From contig NZ_FOAZ01000021.1 of assembly GCF_900109465.1 (NCBI RefSeq), positions 1-64,000 of the forward strand: 64,000 bases of DNA, in the 5' to 3' direction. The DNA is from Streptacidiphilus jiangxiensis. Its GTDB lineage: Bacteria > Actinomycetota > Actinomycetes > Streptomycetales > Streptomycetaceae. The notes under the pieces were generated by a model. The model did not search any database, had not been told where the DNA came from, and was given only the letters and a program-made list of their open reading frames with translations. Position numbers and translations under genes: made by a program. This document shows, one piece after another, positions 15,689 to 24,250 of this stretch. The first letter of the stretch is position 1. Each line of letters begins with the position of its first letter.

Positions 15689-16966
15689 CTACTGTCCCGT
15701 CGTGCCCAGCGCGGCCAACCGGCGCTCCAGGAAGGCCCGTTCCGTCGCGTTCGTGGTCAGCTCGAGGGCGGCGCGGTATGCCGTCGCGGCCTCGTCCTTG
15801 CGGGACAGGCGGCGCAGCAGGTCTGCGCGGGTCGCGTGCAGCGGCTGGTATCCGGCCAGGGGTTCGCGCAGGGCGTCCGTTGCGGCGAGGCCGGCCGCCG
15901 GGCCGGAGACCTCGGCGAGGGCGACCGCCCGGTTGAGGGCGACCACGGGCGTCGGCGCCAGTCGCAGGTGCAGGTCGTAGAGGGCCAACACCTGCGTCCA
16001 CCGCTCCGGTTCGGCGAGCGAGCCGTCGCTGTGCGCGGCGTTGACCGCGGCCTGGATCTGGTAGGGGCCGGGCGCACCGCGTCGCAGGCAGGCGCGGACC
16101 AGGGTCTGGCCCTCGGCGATCTCTGCGTGGTCCCAGCGCGAGCGGTCCTGCTCGGCCAGCAGCACGAGCGTCCCGTCGGCGCGCGTCCGCGCGTCCCCGC
16201 GGGCGTGGGTGAGCAGCAGAAGGGCCAGCAGGCCGACGGCCTCCGGCTCGTCCGGCATCAGCTCGACCAGCACGCGTGCCAGCCGCAGCGCCTCCGCGCA
16301 CAGGTCCTCACGCAACAGCCCCTCGCCGGCCGAGGCGGTCCAACCCTCGTTGAAGACCAGGTAGATCGTGTCCAGCACGGCCTGCAGCCGGTCGGGCAGC
16401 TCGGCCTCGCGCGGGACCCGGTAGGGGATGCCCGCGTCCTTGATCTTGCGCTTGGCCCGGACCAGGCGCTGGGCCATCGTCGCCTCGGGCACCAGGAAGG
16501 CGCGGGCGATCTCCGCGGTCTGCAGGCCGCCCAGCAGACGCAGCGTCAGCGCGACCTGCGCCGCCGGGGCGAGGGCGGGGTGGCAGCAGGTGAACAGCAG
16601 GCGCAGCCGGTCGTCGGACACGGGCCCCTCCTCTGCCGCACGGTCCTGTGGGGTGATGGTCGTCGCGTCGAGCAGCCGCTGCGCCTCGCGGTGCCGGTCC
16701 TGGCGTGACGACTCGCGGCGCAGCCGGTCGACGGCACGGTTGCGGGCCGTCGTGGTGATCCAGGCGCCGGGGTTGGGCGGCAGGCCCTTGGCGGGCCAGT
16801 GCTCGAGCGCGACGGTGAAGGCGTCCTGCACCGCCTCCTCGGCGAGGTCGATGTCGCCGAGGAAGCGGATCAGGGCGGCGACGCACCGCCCGTACTCCTC
16901 GCGGAAGACCTGTTCGGTCTCGCGCTCGGTGGCATGGCGGGCGATGCGCTGCTCGTCGTCGGTCAA
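15689..16966 (-). CDS. second ECF42-group RNA polymerase sigma factor
   Basis: A 425-residue sigma factor with the same plan as the one at 3.0 kb. Region 2 is at about 20-90 ([40 protein letters not shown]), region 4 at about 125-185 ([35 protein letters not shown]), then a 235-residue TPR-like C-terminus containing [17 protein letters not shown]. It starts with TTG 16966, preceded by GGAG, 16 bases after its DGPF partner on the same strand. The two ECF42 copies are clearly diverged, so they are old paralogues rather than a fresh duplication. Confidence 0.9.
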   Translation of the reverse strand: MTDDEQRIARHATERETEQVFREEYGRCVAALIRFLGDIDLAEEAVQDAFTVALEHWPAKGLPPNPGAWITTTARNRAVDRLRRESSRQDRHREAQRLLDATTITPQDRAAEEGPVSDDRLRLLFTCCHPALAPAAQVALTLRLLGGLQTAEIARAFLVPEATMAQRLVRAKRKIKDAGIPYRVPREAELPDRLQAVLDTIYLVFNEGWTASAGEGLLREDLCAEALRLARVLVELMPDEPEAVGLLALLLLTHARGDARTRADGTLVLLAEQDRSRWDHAEIAEGQTLVRACLRRGAPGPYQIQAAVNAAHSDGSLAEPERWTQVLALYDLHLRLAPTPVVALNRAVALAEVSGPAAGLAATDALREPLAGYQPLHATRADLLRRLSRKDEAATAYRAALELTTNATERAFLERRLAALGTTGQ

Positions 16967-16982
16967 GGCTGCTCCGGTTCGC

Positions 16983-17354
16983 TTACAGCTCGGCCGTGTC
17001 GTCCTGGAACGGACGCACCTCGACGGGCCCCTGGCAGGCCTTGCTGCCCGCCGCGGCGAGCTCGAGCGCGGCGTCCAGGTCCGCGGCCCGGACCACCCAG
17101 AAGCCGCCCAGGTGCTCCTTGGTCTCGGCGAACGGGCCGTCCGTGGTGACGACCCTGCCGTCCGGCTGGGTCCGCACCACGGTCGCGATGTCCGCGGGGA
17201 GCAGACCGCCGGCGAAGACCCAGGCGCCGTCCGCCTGCAGCTTCTTGTTGAACCGGTCGACGTCCGCGTACATGGTCTGCATGGTCTCCTCGGACGGCGG
17301 CTCCTGGCCTTCGACCATGTGGACCGAGAGCAGGTACATCTTGGTGGCGCTCAT
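16983..17354 (-). CDS. second DGPF-domain (YCII-related) protein
   Basis: A 123-residue protein with the signature [21 protein letters not shown] and ending [10 protein letters not shown]. It starts [10 protein letters not shown]-like after a short MSAT lead, the usual beginning of DGPF proteins. It is immediately upstream of the second ECF42 gene and likely the first gene of the operon, with a TGTCGA-type promoter 65 bases before its ATG. Function unknown beyond the genetic link; a redox or aldehyde-related enzyme has been suggested only for distant relatives. Confidence 0.9.
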   Translation of the reverse strand: MSATKMYLLSVHMVEGQEPPSEETMQTMYADVDRFNKKLQADGAWVFAGGLLPADIATVVRTQPDGRVVTTDGPFAETKEHLGGFWVVRAADLDAALELAAAGSKACQGPVEVRPFQDDTAEL

Positions 17355-17418
17355 GACGACTCCTCGTTGCCTTGTGTTCCGTGTCGGCCTCGGCCTCCTG
17401 CCGGGCTGATACCACCAC

Positions 17419-17445
17419 TACGAACGGGGACCGGCGGGATCGACA
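17419..17445 (-). promoter_or_regulatory. candidate ECF42-type promoter before the second DGPF-ECF42 pair
   Basis: Read on the minus strand, TGTCGA (17445-17440) is followed after 17 bases by CGTA (17422-17419), 64 bases before the DGPF ATG. TGTCGA is the -35 I recall for ECF42. Geometry and the CGTT-CGT junction match the element at 2524-2550. It sits in the 129-base space after the PP2C gene. Confidence 0.55.
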
Positions 17446-17483
17446 CTCCGCCGAGGATTTCTTCCGGATTCCTTTCCTGGCCC

Positions 17484-19559
17484 TCAGGCGCGGGGCCGGA
17501 CCCTGGCCGCGAGCAGGGCGATGTCGTCCTCCGCCTCGCTCGGTGTCGAGCTGTGCAGGACCGCGTCGAGCAGGTCGTCCAGGTCGCCCGCGGCCGGGAG
17601 CGGGAGGCGGGCCAGCCGCTCGAGCGAGGCGTCGATGTCCTCGTGTCGGCGCTCCACGAGTCCGTCGGTGTAGAGGAGCAGCACCGCGCCCGGAGCGAGC
17701 TCGCGGACCAGTTGCTGGTAGCCGCCGACACCGGTGCCGAGCGGCGGGCCGCTCGGGACGGGGACCAGCTCGGTCGCCCCCGACGGGCCGACGAGCGCGG
17801 GCGGCAGGTGACCGGCGCTGGCGAAGGTGACCCGGTTACGTGGCGGGTCGACCAGGGCGAGCAGGCAGGTGGCCGGCCGGGACGCCTCGTTCTCGGAGAT
17901 CATCGCGTCGAGCTGGCGCAGGATCCGGTGCGGCGGCAGGTCCATCACCGCGACGTACCGCAGCATCGACCGGTACGTGCTCATGTCCACGGCCGCCTCG
18001 ACGCCGTGGCCCATGACGTCCCCGATCACCAGCAGCGTGCGGCCGAAGGGCAGTCGGACGCTCTCGTACCAGTCGCCGCCGACCACCGAGCTGCTGCCGG
18101 AGGGCAGGTAGCGGCAGGCGATCTCCATGTTGGGGTGCGGGCTGGCCGGCTCCGCCAGCAGCGCGCGCTGGAGCTCCAGGGCGATGCCCTGGGAGCGCAT
18201 GTAGCGGCGGGCGTTGTCGATGCTGAGCGCGGCCCGCCCGGCCAGGTCCTCGATCAGCGCGAGGTCCTCCTCGGAGTAGGCCTCGCCCGTGGTGTCGGTG
18301 GACGCGGCGGCGCGGGCGAGGGTCAGCGCGCCGATGAGGTGGCCGCGGGCCGCGAGCGGGACGGCGACGACGGAGCTGACCCCGGCGGCGGCGTAGACCG
18401 CCAGGGTCGCCGGGTCGGAGATCGGCGCGGCCTCCTCACCCTCCCGCCCGTCCACGCCCGTGGCGGCGAGGTCGAGCACGATCGGTTTGCCCGCCAGCAG
18501 GCTCCGGGCGACGAGCGAGCCCTCGCGGTGCCGGACCGACTCGCCGGGGTGGGCGAGCGTGGCGAGCTGCTGGTGCAGTTCGGGACGGCCCGCGACGGCG
18601 GCGCGCAGCAGGCGCAGGGTGCCCAGCGGGACACCCACGCGGTGCTCGGGCACGCCCGGCGGCAGGATGTCCACGGTGGCGAGGTCGGCCAGGCCGGGCA
18701 CGGTGAAGCGGGCCAGCTCGGAGCAGGTGGTGTCGGTGTCGAGGGTGGTACCGATGCGTTCCCCGGCGGACGTCAGCATCGCGAGCCGCCGCCGGGCGAG
18801 CCGCTCCGCTTCGGACGATGGAAGGGGCTCGGGCAGCTCCCCGGTCCCGAGCGCGGTCTCGGCCCCGGTCCCGGCCCCGGCCTCAGTGGGCCCGCCTGCT
18901 CGGCCGACCGTCCCGTCCCGGTCCGCGCGGGACAGGTTCGCCCCGCGCGGGTGCGCCTCGGCCACCGGCTCGCCACGCCCACCGGCTGCGCGCTCACCGG
19001 CCGGGTGCTCGTCGGCTACGTGCGCGTCGGCCTCGCGGACGTCCGCATCGGGCCGCTCGTCGGTCGACGGCGCGGAGCCGGCGTCCAGCAGGGCCACGAC
19101 GAGCACCATCGCCCCCGCAGCCGCCGCAGTCCCCGCAGCCGCCGCAGCCCCCGCAGCCCCCGCAACGGCCGTCGCAGCCGGGCCCGAGGCCCGGGGCACG
19201 GCCTCGGGTACGGCGGAGAGGGGCGTGCCCGCCTCCGGTGAGGTCGGCGGCTCGGGGTCGAGACGCTGCAGACGCATCCGGACCCGGGCCTCGGGCGGGC
19301 CCACGACCAGCTCGCGGGTCTCGCCGTCCGCGAGCACCTGGGCCGCGGTCCGGGTCGCGGCCGCGCTGTCGAAGTCCGTGAGGCGGAGGAAGGCCTCGTT
19401 GGCGTAGGTCCGGCGCAGGTCCGCGTCGAGCAGGGCGACGCCGACCGGCAGCGCGGCGAGCAGGCGGGTCGACAACAGGTCCGGCGTACCGGCCATGGCT
19501 GAGGACGCCGCGTCCATGGCTGCCGCGGCGGCGTCCCGCTTCGGGGCCTCCGCGCCCAC
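17484..19559 (-). CDS. cytoplasmic PAS-GAF-PP2C (SpoIIE-type) phosphatase
   Basis: A 691-residue protein: PAS at about 30-160, Asp/Pro/Ala-rich linker to about 250, GAF about 265-430 and SpoIIE PP2C about 450-690. Metal motifs VVGGDWYESV, GDVMGHGVEAA, YTDGLVERR and EDDIALLAA are complete. Unlike the 4.3 kb phosphatase it has no membrane segments and no kinase domain. It would dephosphorylate an anti-anti-sigma protein in response to a small-molecule or redox signal. The PAS region is split by an Ala-rich insert. GTG 19559 has GAGGAG upstream. It precedes the DGPF-ECF42 pair on the same strand. Confidence 0.9.
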   Translation of the reverse strand: MGAEAPKRDAAAAAMDAASSAMAGTPDLLSTRLLAALPVGVALLDADLRRTYANEAFLRLTDFDSAAATRTAAQVLADGETRELVVGPPEARVRMRLQRLDPEPPTSPEAGTPLSAVPEAVPRASGPAATAVAGAAGAAAAAGTAAAAGAMVLVVALLDAGSAPSTDERPDADVREADAHVADEHPAGERAAGGRGEPVAEAHPRGANLSRADRDGTVGRAGGPTEAGAGTGAETALGTGELPEPLPSSEAERLARRRLAMLTSAGERIGTTLDTDTTCSELARFTVPGLADLATVDILPPGVPEHRVGVPLGTLRLLRAAVAGRPELHQQLATLAHPGESVRHREGSLVARSLLAGKPIVLDLAATGVDGREGEEAAPISDPATLAVYAAAGVSSVVAVPLAARGHLIGALTLARAAASTDTTGEAYSEEDLALIEDLAGRAALSIDNARRYMRSQGIALELQRALLAEPASPHPNMEIACRYLPSGSSSVVGGDWYESVRLPFGRTLLVIGDVMGHGVEAAVDMSTYRSMLRYVAVMDLPPHRILRQLDAMISENEASRPATCLLALVDPPRNRVTFASAGHLPPALVGPSGATELVPVPSGPPLGTGVGGYQQLVRELAPGAVLLLYTDGLVERRHEDIDASLERLARLPLPAAGDLDDLLDAVLHSSTPSEAEDDIALLAARVRPRA
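19111..19180. repeat. GCAGCC/CCCGCAGCC-type coding microsatellite
   Basis: Short imperfect repeats of CCCGCAGCC and GCCGCAG run through this stretch and encode an Ala/Gly tract (AGAAGAAAAAGTAAAAGA) inside the PAS region of the phosphatase. It looks like slippage expansion and may vary between strains. Confidence 0.6.
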
Positions 19560-19760
19560 GATCTCTCCTCGTCCCCCCGGTCGGCAGAGCTCACTCCATG
19601 ATCACCCCAGAGCTGGGGCCGCTGCATCCGTGCCCCGCTCAGAGGGTCCATCTTGCCCGAGTGCGCGGGCGACACGCCCCCCGAGAGGGGGAACCTGTGA
19701 GCTGAATCGCAGGGGAGACACAGGGAGACGGCCGGGAGACGTGGGGACAGAATCGGGTAA

Positions 19761-19788
19761 GGAACCTTTACGGGAATCACCTGGAGTT
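19761..19788 (+). promoter_or_regulatory. possible ECF-type promoter before secreted beta-helix gene
   Basis: GGAACC at 19761-19766 and GTT at 19786-19788 resemble the GGAAC/GTT elements of cell-envelope ECF sigma factors such as SigE, but the spacer is slightly long. It ends 17 bases before the GTG start, so the leader would be very short. Three GGGAGAC repeats lie just upstream. Weak call. Confidence 0.25.
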
Positions 19789-19804
19789 GTCATGATTCCA
19801 TCCC

Positions 19805-21370
19805 GTGAACATCCGTCATAAGCGCCGAGGCAGGCGCACTCTGCTGATCACCTCCGCCGCGGTGCTCGTCGCCGGGGCCGGGTTCTTCGCCGCCGCTGAG
19901 GCGGGAGCCTCCGTGGCCGGGGGCGCCGCGAGCGCGCACGCCGCCTCCGCCGCGACCCGCACCCAGTGGATCTCCTGGTCCGGCGGCAGGCTCGTCTACG
20001 GCCACGACGCGCAGGGCAACCGCGTCCCGGACTACTCCTCCGCGGGCTACGAGGGCGGCGGCGTCGCACTGCCCGTCGCCCCGGTCAAGGAGCGGGTCGC
20101 CGCGCCGAGCGGCAAGGACGACACCGCCAGGATCCAGGCCGCCATCGACGCGGCCTCCCGGCTGCCGGTCGGCGCCGGCGGGCTGCGCGGCGCGGTCCTG
20201 CTCGCCCCGGGCGCCTACCGCATCGACGGGACCCTGCACATCGGCGCCTCCGGCGTGGTCCTGCGCGGCGCCGGCAGTGGCGCGGGCGGCACCCGCCTGG
20301 TCGCCCACGGCGCGACCGCCCGGGCGCTGATCACCGTCGGCGCCGGCTCCCGCTACACCGCCGTGGGCTCGCCGACCCGCGTCACCGACGGGTACGTGCC
20401 CGTCGGCGCGACCACACTGGACGTGGCGAGCACGGTGGGTCTGACCGTCGGCTCCCAGGTCGTCGTGCAGCGGCCGACCACCCAGGCGTGGATCGACGCG
20501 ACGGGCATGCACGGCCTGTGGTCCCCGAACTGGAGCCTGTACTCCGAGCGCCGCGTCACCGCCGTCAGCGGCCACCGGCTGACCCTCGACGCGCCCCTGA
20601 CCACCGCGCTGGAGGCGAAGTACACGCAGGCCACCGTCTACCGCTACACCTTCCCGCGGATCGACCACGTCGGCCTGGAGTCGCTGAGCGCGGACGGCCG
20701 GGCGATGGCCGCCGACCCCAACTACGCCAAGGACTTCTACGGATCGAACCTCTCCACCTTCGGCGCCGTCCAGGACTCCTGGGTGCAGAACGTGACCGGC
20801 TACCACTTCGGTCAGGACGGCGTCACCGGCCTCGGCTCGCAGAGCCGCCGGATCAGCGTGCTGCACACCGCGACGCTCGACATGCTGGTCAACACCGCCA
20901 CCTCGGCCCGCTCCGACGGCTACACCCTGGAGGGCCAGCAGAACCTGATCCAGGACTGCCTGGTCACCGCGCCGAAGATCCACGCCTTCACCACCGAGGC
21001 GCACCAGTCCGGCCCGAACGTCTACTCGCGCTGCACCGCGAAGCTGACCCAGACCGACTACGACGCCGGCGGCCACCAGCGCTGGGGCAGCGGCACCCTC
21101 TACGACCAGGTCACCGTCGACGGGACGCTGCTGCTGGTGAACAACGGCAGCCGCGGCACCGGCCACGGCTGGTCGGACGCCAACAGCACCGCGTGGAACT
21201 GCGTCACCACCGGCGGCTACGAGGTGCAGCAGCCGCCGACCGCGCACAACTGGGCCTTCGGCTGCACCGGCCCGCTGCTCTCCGGCTCGAACGGCGAGGT
21301 GACGAGCGGGGGAAAGCCCGAGCTGCCCGCCAGCCTCTATGCGGAGCAGCTGCGCGAGCGCGGCCTGTAG
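19805..21370 (+). CDS. secreted right-handed beta-helix protein (pectate lyase/GH28-like)
   Basis: A 521-residue exported protein. A basic start with RRGRR, a hydrophobic core and AHA-A form a signal peptide of about 45 residues. The segment GKDDTARIQAAIDAASRLP, then GAVLLAPGAYRIDGTLHIGASGVVLRGAG, is the classic N-terminal rung pattern of Pectate_lyase_3 folds. Further short beta rungs follow to the end, with SDGYTLEGQQNLIQDCLVT and paired cysteines. Likely a polysaccharide-active enzyme acting outside the cell; catalytic residues cannot be assigned safely. Start is GTG with poor RBS. Its stop lies 13 bases from the convergent polX stop. Confidence 0.8.
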   Translation: MNIRHKRRGRRTLLITSAAVLVAGAGFFAAAEAGASVAGGAASAHAASAATRTQWISWSGGRLVYGHDAQGNRVPDYSSAGYEGGGVALPVAPVKERVAAPSGKDDTARIQAAIDAASRLPVGAGGLRGAVLLAPGAYRIDGTLHIGASGVVLRGAGSGAGGTRLVAHGATARALITVGAGSRYTAVGSPTRVTDGYVPVGATTLDVASTVGLTVGSQVVVQRPTTQAWIDATGMHGLWSPNWSLYSERRVTAVSGHRLTLDAPLTTALEAKYTQATVYRYTFPRIDHVGLESLSADGRAMAADPNYAKDFYGSNLSTFGAVQDSWVQNVTGYHFGQDGVTGLGSQSRRISVLHTATLDMLVNTATSARSDGYTLEGQQNLIQDCLVTAPKIHAFTTEAHQSGPNVYSRCTAKLTQTDYDAGGHQRWGSGTLYDQVTVDGTLLLVNNGSRGTGHGWSDANSTAWNCVTTGGYEVQQPPTAHNWAFGCTGPLLSGSNGEVTSGGKPELPASLYAEQLRERGL

Positions 21371-21382
21371 CGCCCGAACGCT

Positions 21383-23107
21383 TCAGAGGTCGGGCTTGGT
21401 CAGGAAGCGCTTGAGCTTCTGCCAGGGCCAGGCGTTGATCACGTCGTCCGGGCCCAGCCAGGCGCGCTGGGCCGTGCCCACGCCGAAACGGGGGTTGGCC
21501 AGCTGCACGGTGGAGTGCGCGTCACTGTCGATGGAGAAGCGCACTCCTGCCGTGCGCGCGGCGCGCACGTGGTCGTCGTTCAGGTCCATCCGGCCCGGCG
21601 CCGCGTTGATCTCCAGCGCGGTGCCCGTGCGGGCCGCGGCCGCGAAGACCGCCGGCCAGTCGACGTCGATCGGCGCCCGGCGCCCCACGCGCCGGGCGCT
21701 CGGATGCCCGATGACGTGGACGTGCGGGTTCTCGCAGGCGCGGATCAGGCGCCTGGTCTGGGTGGCGCGGTCCGCGCCGAAGTGGGAGTGGACGGAGGCG
21801 ACGCACACGTCGAAGCCGGAGAGGAACTCCGCGTCCCAGTCGACCGAGCCGTCGGGGCCTATGTTGAGCTCGGTGCCGTGCAGCAGCCGCATCCGGCCGT
21901 AGTGGCCGGCCAGCTCCTGCAGGCGGGCGCGCTGGGCCAGCATCTTCTCGTCCGTCATGCGCTGCATGACCAGGTCCGGCGCGTGATCGGTGACGGCGTA
22001 GTAGGCGTAGCCGCGGGCCTTCGCGGTCGCGAGCATGTCCTCCAGGGAGGCGACGCCGTCGGTGAGGTCGGTGTGGGTGTGCAGGTCCCCGCGCAGGTCG
22101 CGCTCGGTGACGAGCACGGGCAGCTCGCCCGACGCCGCGGCCTCCACCTCGCCCCGGTCCTCGCGCAGCGTCGGCGGGATCCACGCCAGGCCGAGCGCGG
22201 CGTAGACCTCCTCCTCGGTGGCCGAGGCGAGGTTCTCGCCCGTCCCGGCGTCGAAGAGCCCGTACTCCGAGAGCTTGAGGCCCGCCCGCACGGCCAGGGT
22301 CCGCAGTTTGATGTTGTGGGCCTTGGAGCCGGTGAAGTAGACCAGTGCCGCCCCGAAGGCCTCGGGGGAGACGACCCGCAGATCGATCTGCAGGCCCGCG
22401 CCGGTGCGCACGGAGGTCTTCGTCGGCCCGCTGACGATCACCTCCGCGACCGACGGCAGCGCGACGAAGGCCTCCATCAACGGCGCGGAGTCGTGTGCGG
22501 CGGCGAGGACGTCCAGGTCGCCGACGGTCTCGCGCATTCGGCGCAGTGAACCCGCCCAGGTGCAGCGCAGGCAGCCGGGAACGGCGGACAGTGCGGCGGT
22601 GACCTCCTCGGCGAGAGCCGTGGCGGTGCCCAGGTCGGCACGGCCCGCGGCCTGGTGCAGTACCTCCAGGCCGTGCAGGATGTTCTCCTCCGTGCGGCCG
22701 CCGAACCCCGGCAGGTCGTGCAGCCGCCCCGCCTGTGCGGCGGCGCGCAGGTCGTCGATCGTCGACACGCCCAGGTCCTGGTGCAGGGCCAGCGCCCGCT
22801 TCGGCCCCAGCCCGGGCACCTTCATCATCGCGCGGACCCCGGGCGGGATCTTGGCGCGCAGCTTCTCGACCGCGTCGATCGTGCCGGTGCGTCGGACCTC
22901 GTCGATCTTGCCGACGGTCGACTTGCCGACGCCCGGGATCTCCAGGATCGCCTTCGGGTCCATGTCGGCCAGGTCGGTCGGCCAGCCGCCGATCGCCCGC
23001 GCGGACTTCTCGTAGGAACGCGCCCGGAACGCGTCCCCGCCGGTGATGGTCAGCAGGTCGGCGTACTCCTCCAGGAGCGCCTGGACCTGGTCGTTGAGCC
23101 GGGCCAT
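21383..23107 (-). CDS. polX: DNA polymerase/3'-5' exonuclease PolX
   Basis: A 574-residue family X DNA polymerase with an added PHP nuclease domain. Helix-hairpin-helix segments are at LEIPGVGKSTVGKI and MKVPGLGPKRALALHQ; the palm catalytic site is GSLRRMRETVGDLDVL with the two metal Asp residues; the PHP domain has DLHTHTDLTDG, AVTDHAPD, GTELNI and SIDSDAHS. Such enzymes fill short gaps in base excision repair and the PHP part trims 3' ends. Length and domain order match the bacterial PolX norm. Monocistronic by appearance. Confidence 0.95.
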   Translation of the reverse strand: MARLNDQVQALLEEYADLLTITGGDAFRARSYEKSARAIGGWPTDLADMDPKAILEIPGVGKSTVGKIDEVRRTGTIDAVEKLRAKIPPGVRAMMKVPGLGPKRALALHQDLGVSTIDDLRAAAQAGRLHDLPGFGGRTEENILHGLEVLHQAAGRADLGTATALAEEVTAALSAVPGCLRCTWAGSLRRMRETVGDLDVLAAAHDSAPLMEAFVALPSVAEVIVSGPTKTSVRTGAGLQIDLRVVSPEAFGAALVYFTGSKAHNIKLRTLAVRAGLKLSEYGLFDAGTGENLASATEEEVYAALGLAWIPPTLREDRGEVEAAASGELPVLVTERDLRGDLHTHTDLTDGVASLEDMLATAKARGYAYYAVTDHAPDLVMQRMTDEKMLAQRARLQELAGHYGRMRLLHGTELNIGPDGSVDWDAEFLSGFDVCVASVHSHFGADRATQTRRLIRACENPHVHVIGHPSARRVGRRAPIDVDWPAVFAAAARTGTALEINAAPGRMDLNDDHVRAARTAGVRFSIDSDAHSTVQLANPRFGVGTAQRAWLGPDDVINAWPWQKLKRFLTKPDL

Positions 23108-23129
23108 GGGCTCAGCGTAGGGCCGGGCC

Positions 23130-23336
23130 CTACGCCCTGCCTGCCAGAGCCGCGCCGCAGCGCCAGCAGTGGGCCGGGCGCTCGGCGTCCTGGACCGCGT
23201 CGCACTCCGGGCAGAGCCGGTGCAGCCAGCACGCAGGCTCGCCGCCCTCCTCGGCCTGTCCGCCCTCGTCGGTCGGCTCGGTCGGCTGGGTCGTCCCGTC
23301 CGGCCGGCCCCCGTCGCTCTCCTTCACGTCTGCCAC
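23130..23336 (-). CDS. small zinc-ribbon protein
   Basis: A 68-residue protein with an acidic, Gly/Thr-rich first half and a C-terminal zinc ribbon CPECDAVQDAERPAHCWRCG (CX2C, 14 residues, CX2C). Unknown function; such small ribbons are frequent in streptomycetes. GTG 23336 is the first convincing start; GTG 23327 is possible. It lies 22 bases upstream of polX on the same strand and may be co-transcribed with it. Confidence 0.6.
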   Translation of the reverse strand: MADVKESDGGRPDGTTQPTEPTDEGGQAEEGGEPACWLHRLCPECDAVQDAERPAHCWRCGAALAGRA

Positions 23337-23456
23337 GTTAGACCCGGGGGCCGACAGTGCGGCAGGCGCAGTCGGGCGGGCGAGCGGCCGACGATCTACG
23401 GTAAGAACGTGGCTGAAATAGGGCATATAGGTCAAAAGGTGCGCCCGAGTGGGCGG

Positions 23457-24077
23457 ATGAGCCCCGCCGGCAGTGTCCTCTGGGCGCTGCTGCCGCTGTT
23501 CACCGTCGGCATGGGCACAGCCGCCGTGATCGGCTGGGCCGCGTGGCGGCTGCGGTCGCGGGCGGTCGCGATGCTGGCCGGCGGCGCGGGGGTGCTCACC
23601 GTCGTCTCGCTGTGGCTGGCCCAGTCGCCGCAGAACAGCGCGCGGAACTCGCTGGCGGGCGGACTGATCGCGGTCGGCCTGGTCGGTGGCGGTCTGGTGA
23701 CGACGTTCGCGCTGCGCCGCAGGTTGATCGGCCAGGTCACGCAGGACCCGGCCGTCACCGCCGCACTCGACCGGCGCGCACGCCGGGCGCAGGCACGGGC
23801 GCTGGCCGAACGCGATCCCGCGCTCGCCCGCGAACTCGGCATCGGGCGGCCCGACCTGCCGCACCAGTACGACGACGGCGGACTCGCCGACGTCAACCAC
23901 GCCCCCGCGCCGGTGCTGGCGGGGCTGCCCGGGATGACGCCGGAGGCCGCCGACCGGATCGTCGCGGCGCGCGGCGAGTGCGGCGGCTTCGGCAGCGTCG
24001 CCGAACTGGAGGTCTGGGCGGAGCTCCCCGCCGAGCTCGCCGAGGAGCTCGCCGACCGACTCGTGTTCCTCCCCTAG
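23457..24077 (+). CDS. membrane protein with ComEA-type helix-hairpin-helix domain
   Basis: A 206-residue protein with three hydrophobic segments in the first 85 residues, a basic helical linker (LDRRARRAQARALAERD) and a C-terminal HhH domain: LADVNHAPAPVLAGLPGMTPEAADRIVAAR, the ComEA/DUF655 pattern that normally binds DNA or mediates contacts. Function unknown. The ATG at 23457 is used; in-frame GTGs at 23409 and 23439 exist, but the stretch 23403-23440 is unusually AT-rich and looks like promoter DNA (TATAGG) rather than coding sequence. Confidence 0.68.
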   Translation: MSPAGSVLWALLPLFTVGMGTAAVIGWAAWRLRSRAVAMLAGGAGVLTVVSLWLAQSPQNSARNSLAGGLIAVGLVGGGLVTTFALRRRLIGQVTQDPAVTAALDRRARRAQARALAERDPALARELGIGRPDLPHQYDDGGLADVNHAPAPVLAGLPGMTPEAADRIVAARGECGGFGSVAELEVWAELPAELAEELADRLVFLP

Positions 24078-24090
24078 GCTCTGGAGCCCT

Positions 24091-24122
24091 GCAGGTCCGC
24101 AGGTCCGCAGGTCCGAAGGTCC
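24091..24122. repeat. tandem octamer repeats GCAGGTCC x3 + GAAGGTCC
   Basis: Four consecutive 8-base units, three identical GCAGGTCC and one GAAGGTCC, run directly into a large hairpin that contains the same GCAGGTC word. The unit probably arose by slippage from one hairpin arm. Confidence 0.8.
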
Positions 24123-24158
24123 ACAGGCCCGCAGGTCGGTGGACCTGCGGGCCTGTGG
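24121..24158 (+). terminator. 17-bp perfect terminator hairpin
   Basis: CCACAGGCCCGCAGGTC at 24121-24137 pairs perfectly with GACCTGCGGGCCTGTGG at 24142-24158 around a GGTG loop. It lies 43 bases after the HhH gene stop and before the P-type ATPase, so it should separate the two transcripts. Confidence 0.75.
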
Positions 24159-24250
24159 CCAAGGCCCCCTGGCCGCCCGATACCCTGAGCCGACAAGGGC
24201 GGGCATGAGGGGGACCACTGACGCAGGCGGCCGGGAAGAGCGATCTGCAG

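Noticed and set aside
14199-16301. N-terminal 700-residue extension of the FAD monooxygenase frame
   Set aside because: It runs antisense through the TetR and immunity-like genes and across the second ECF42 gene; the FAD-binding motif is near the chosen start at 14198 and the operators lie just upstream.
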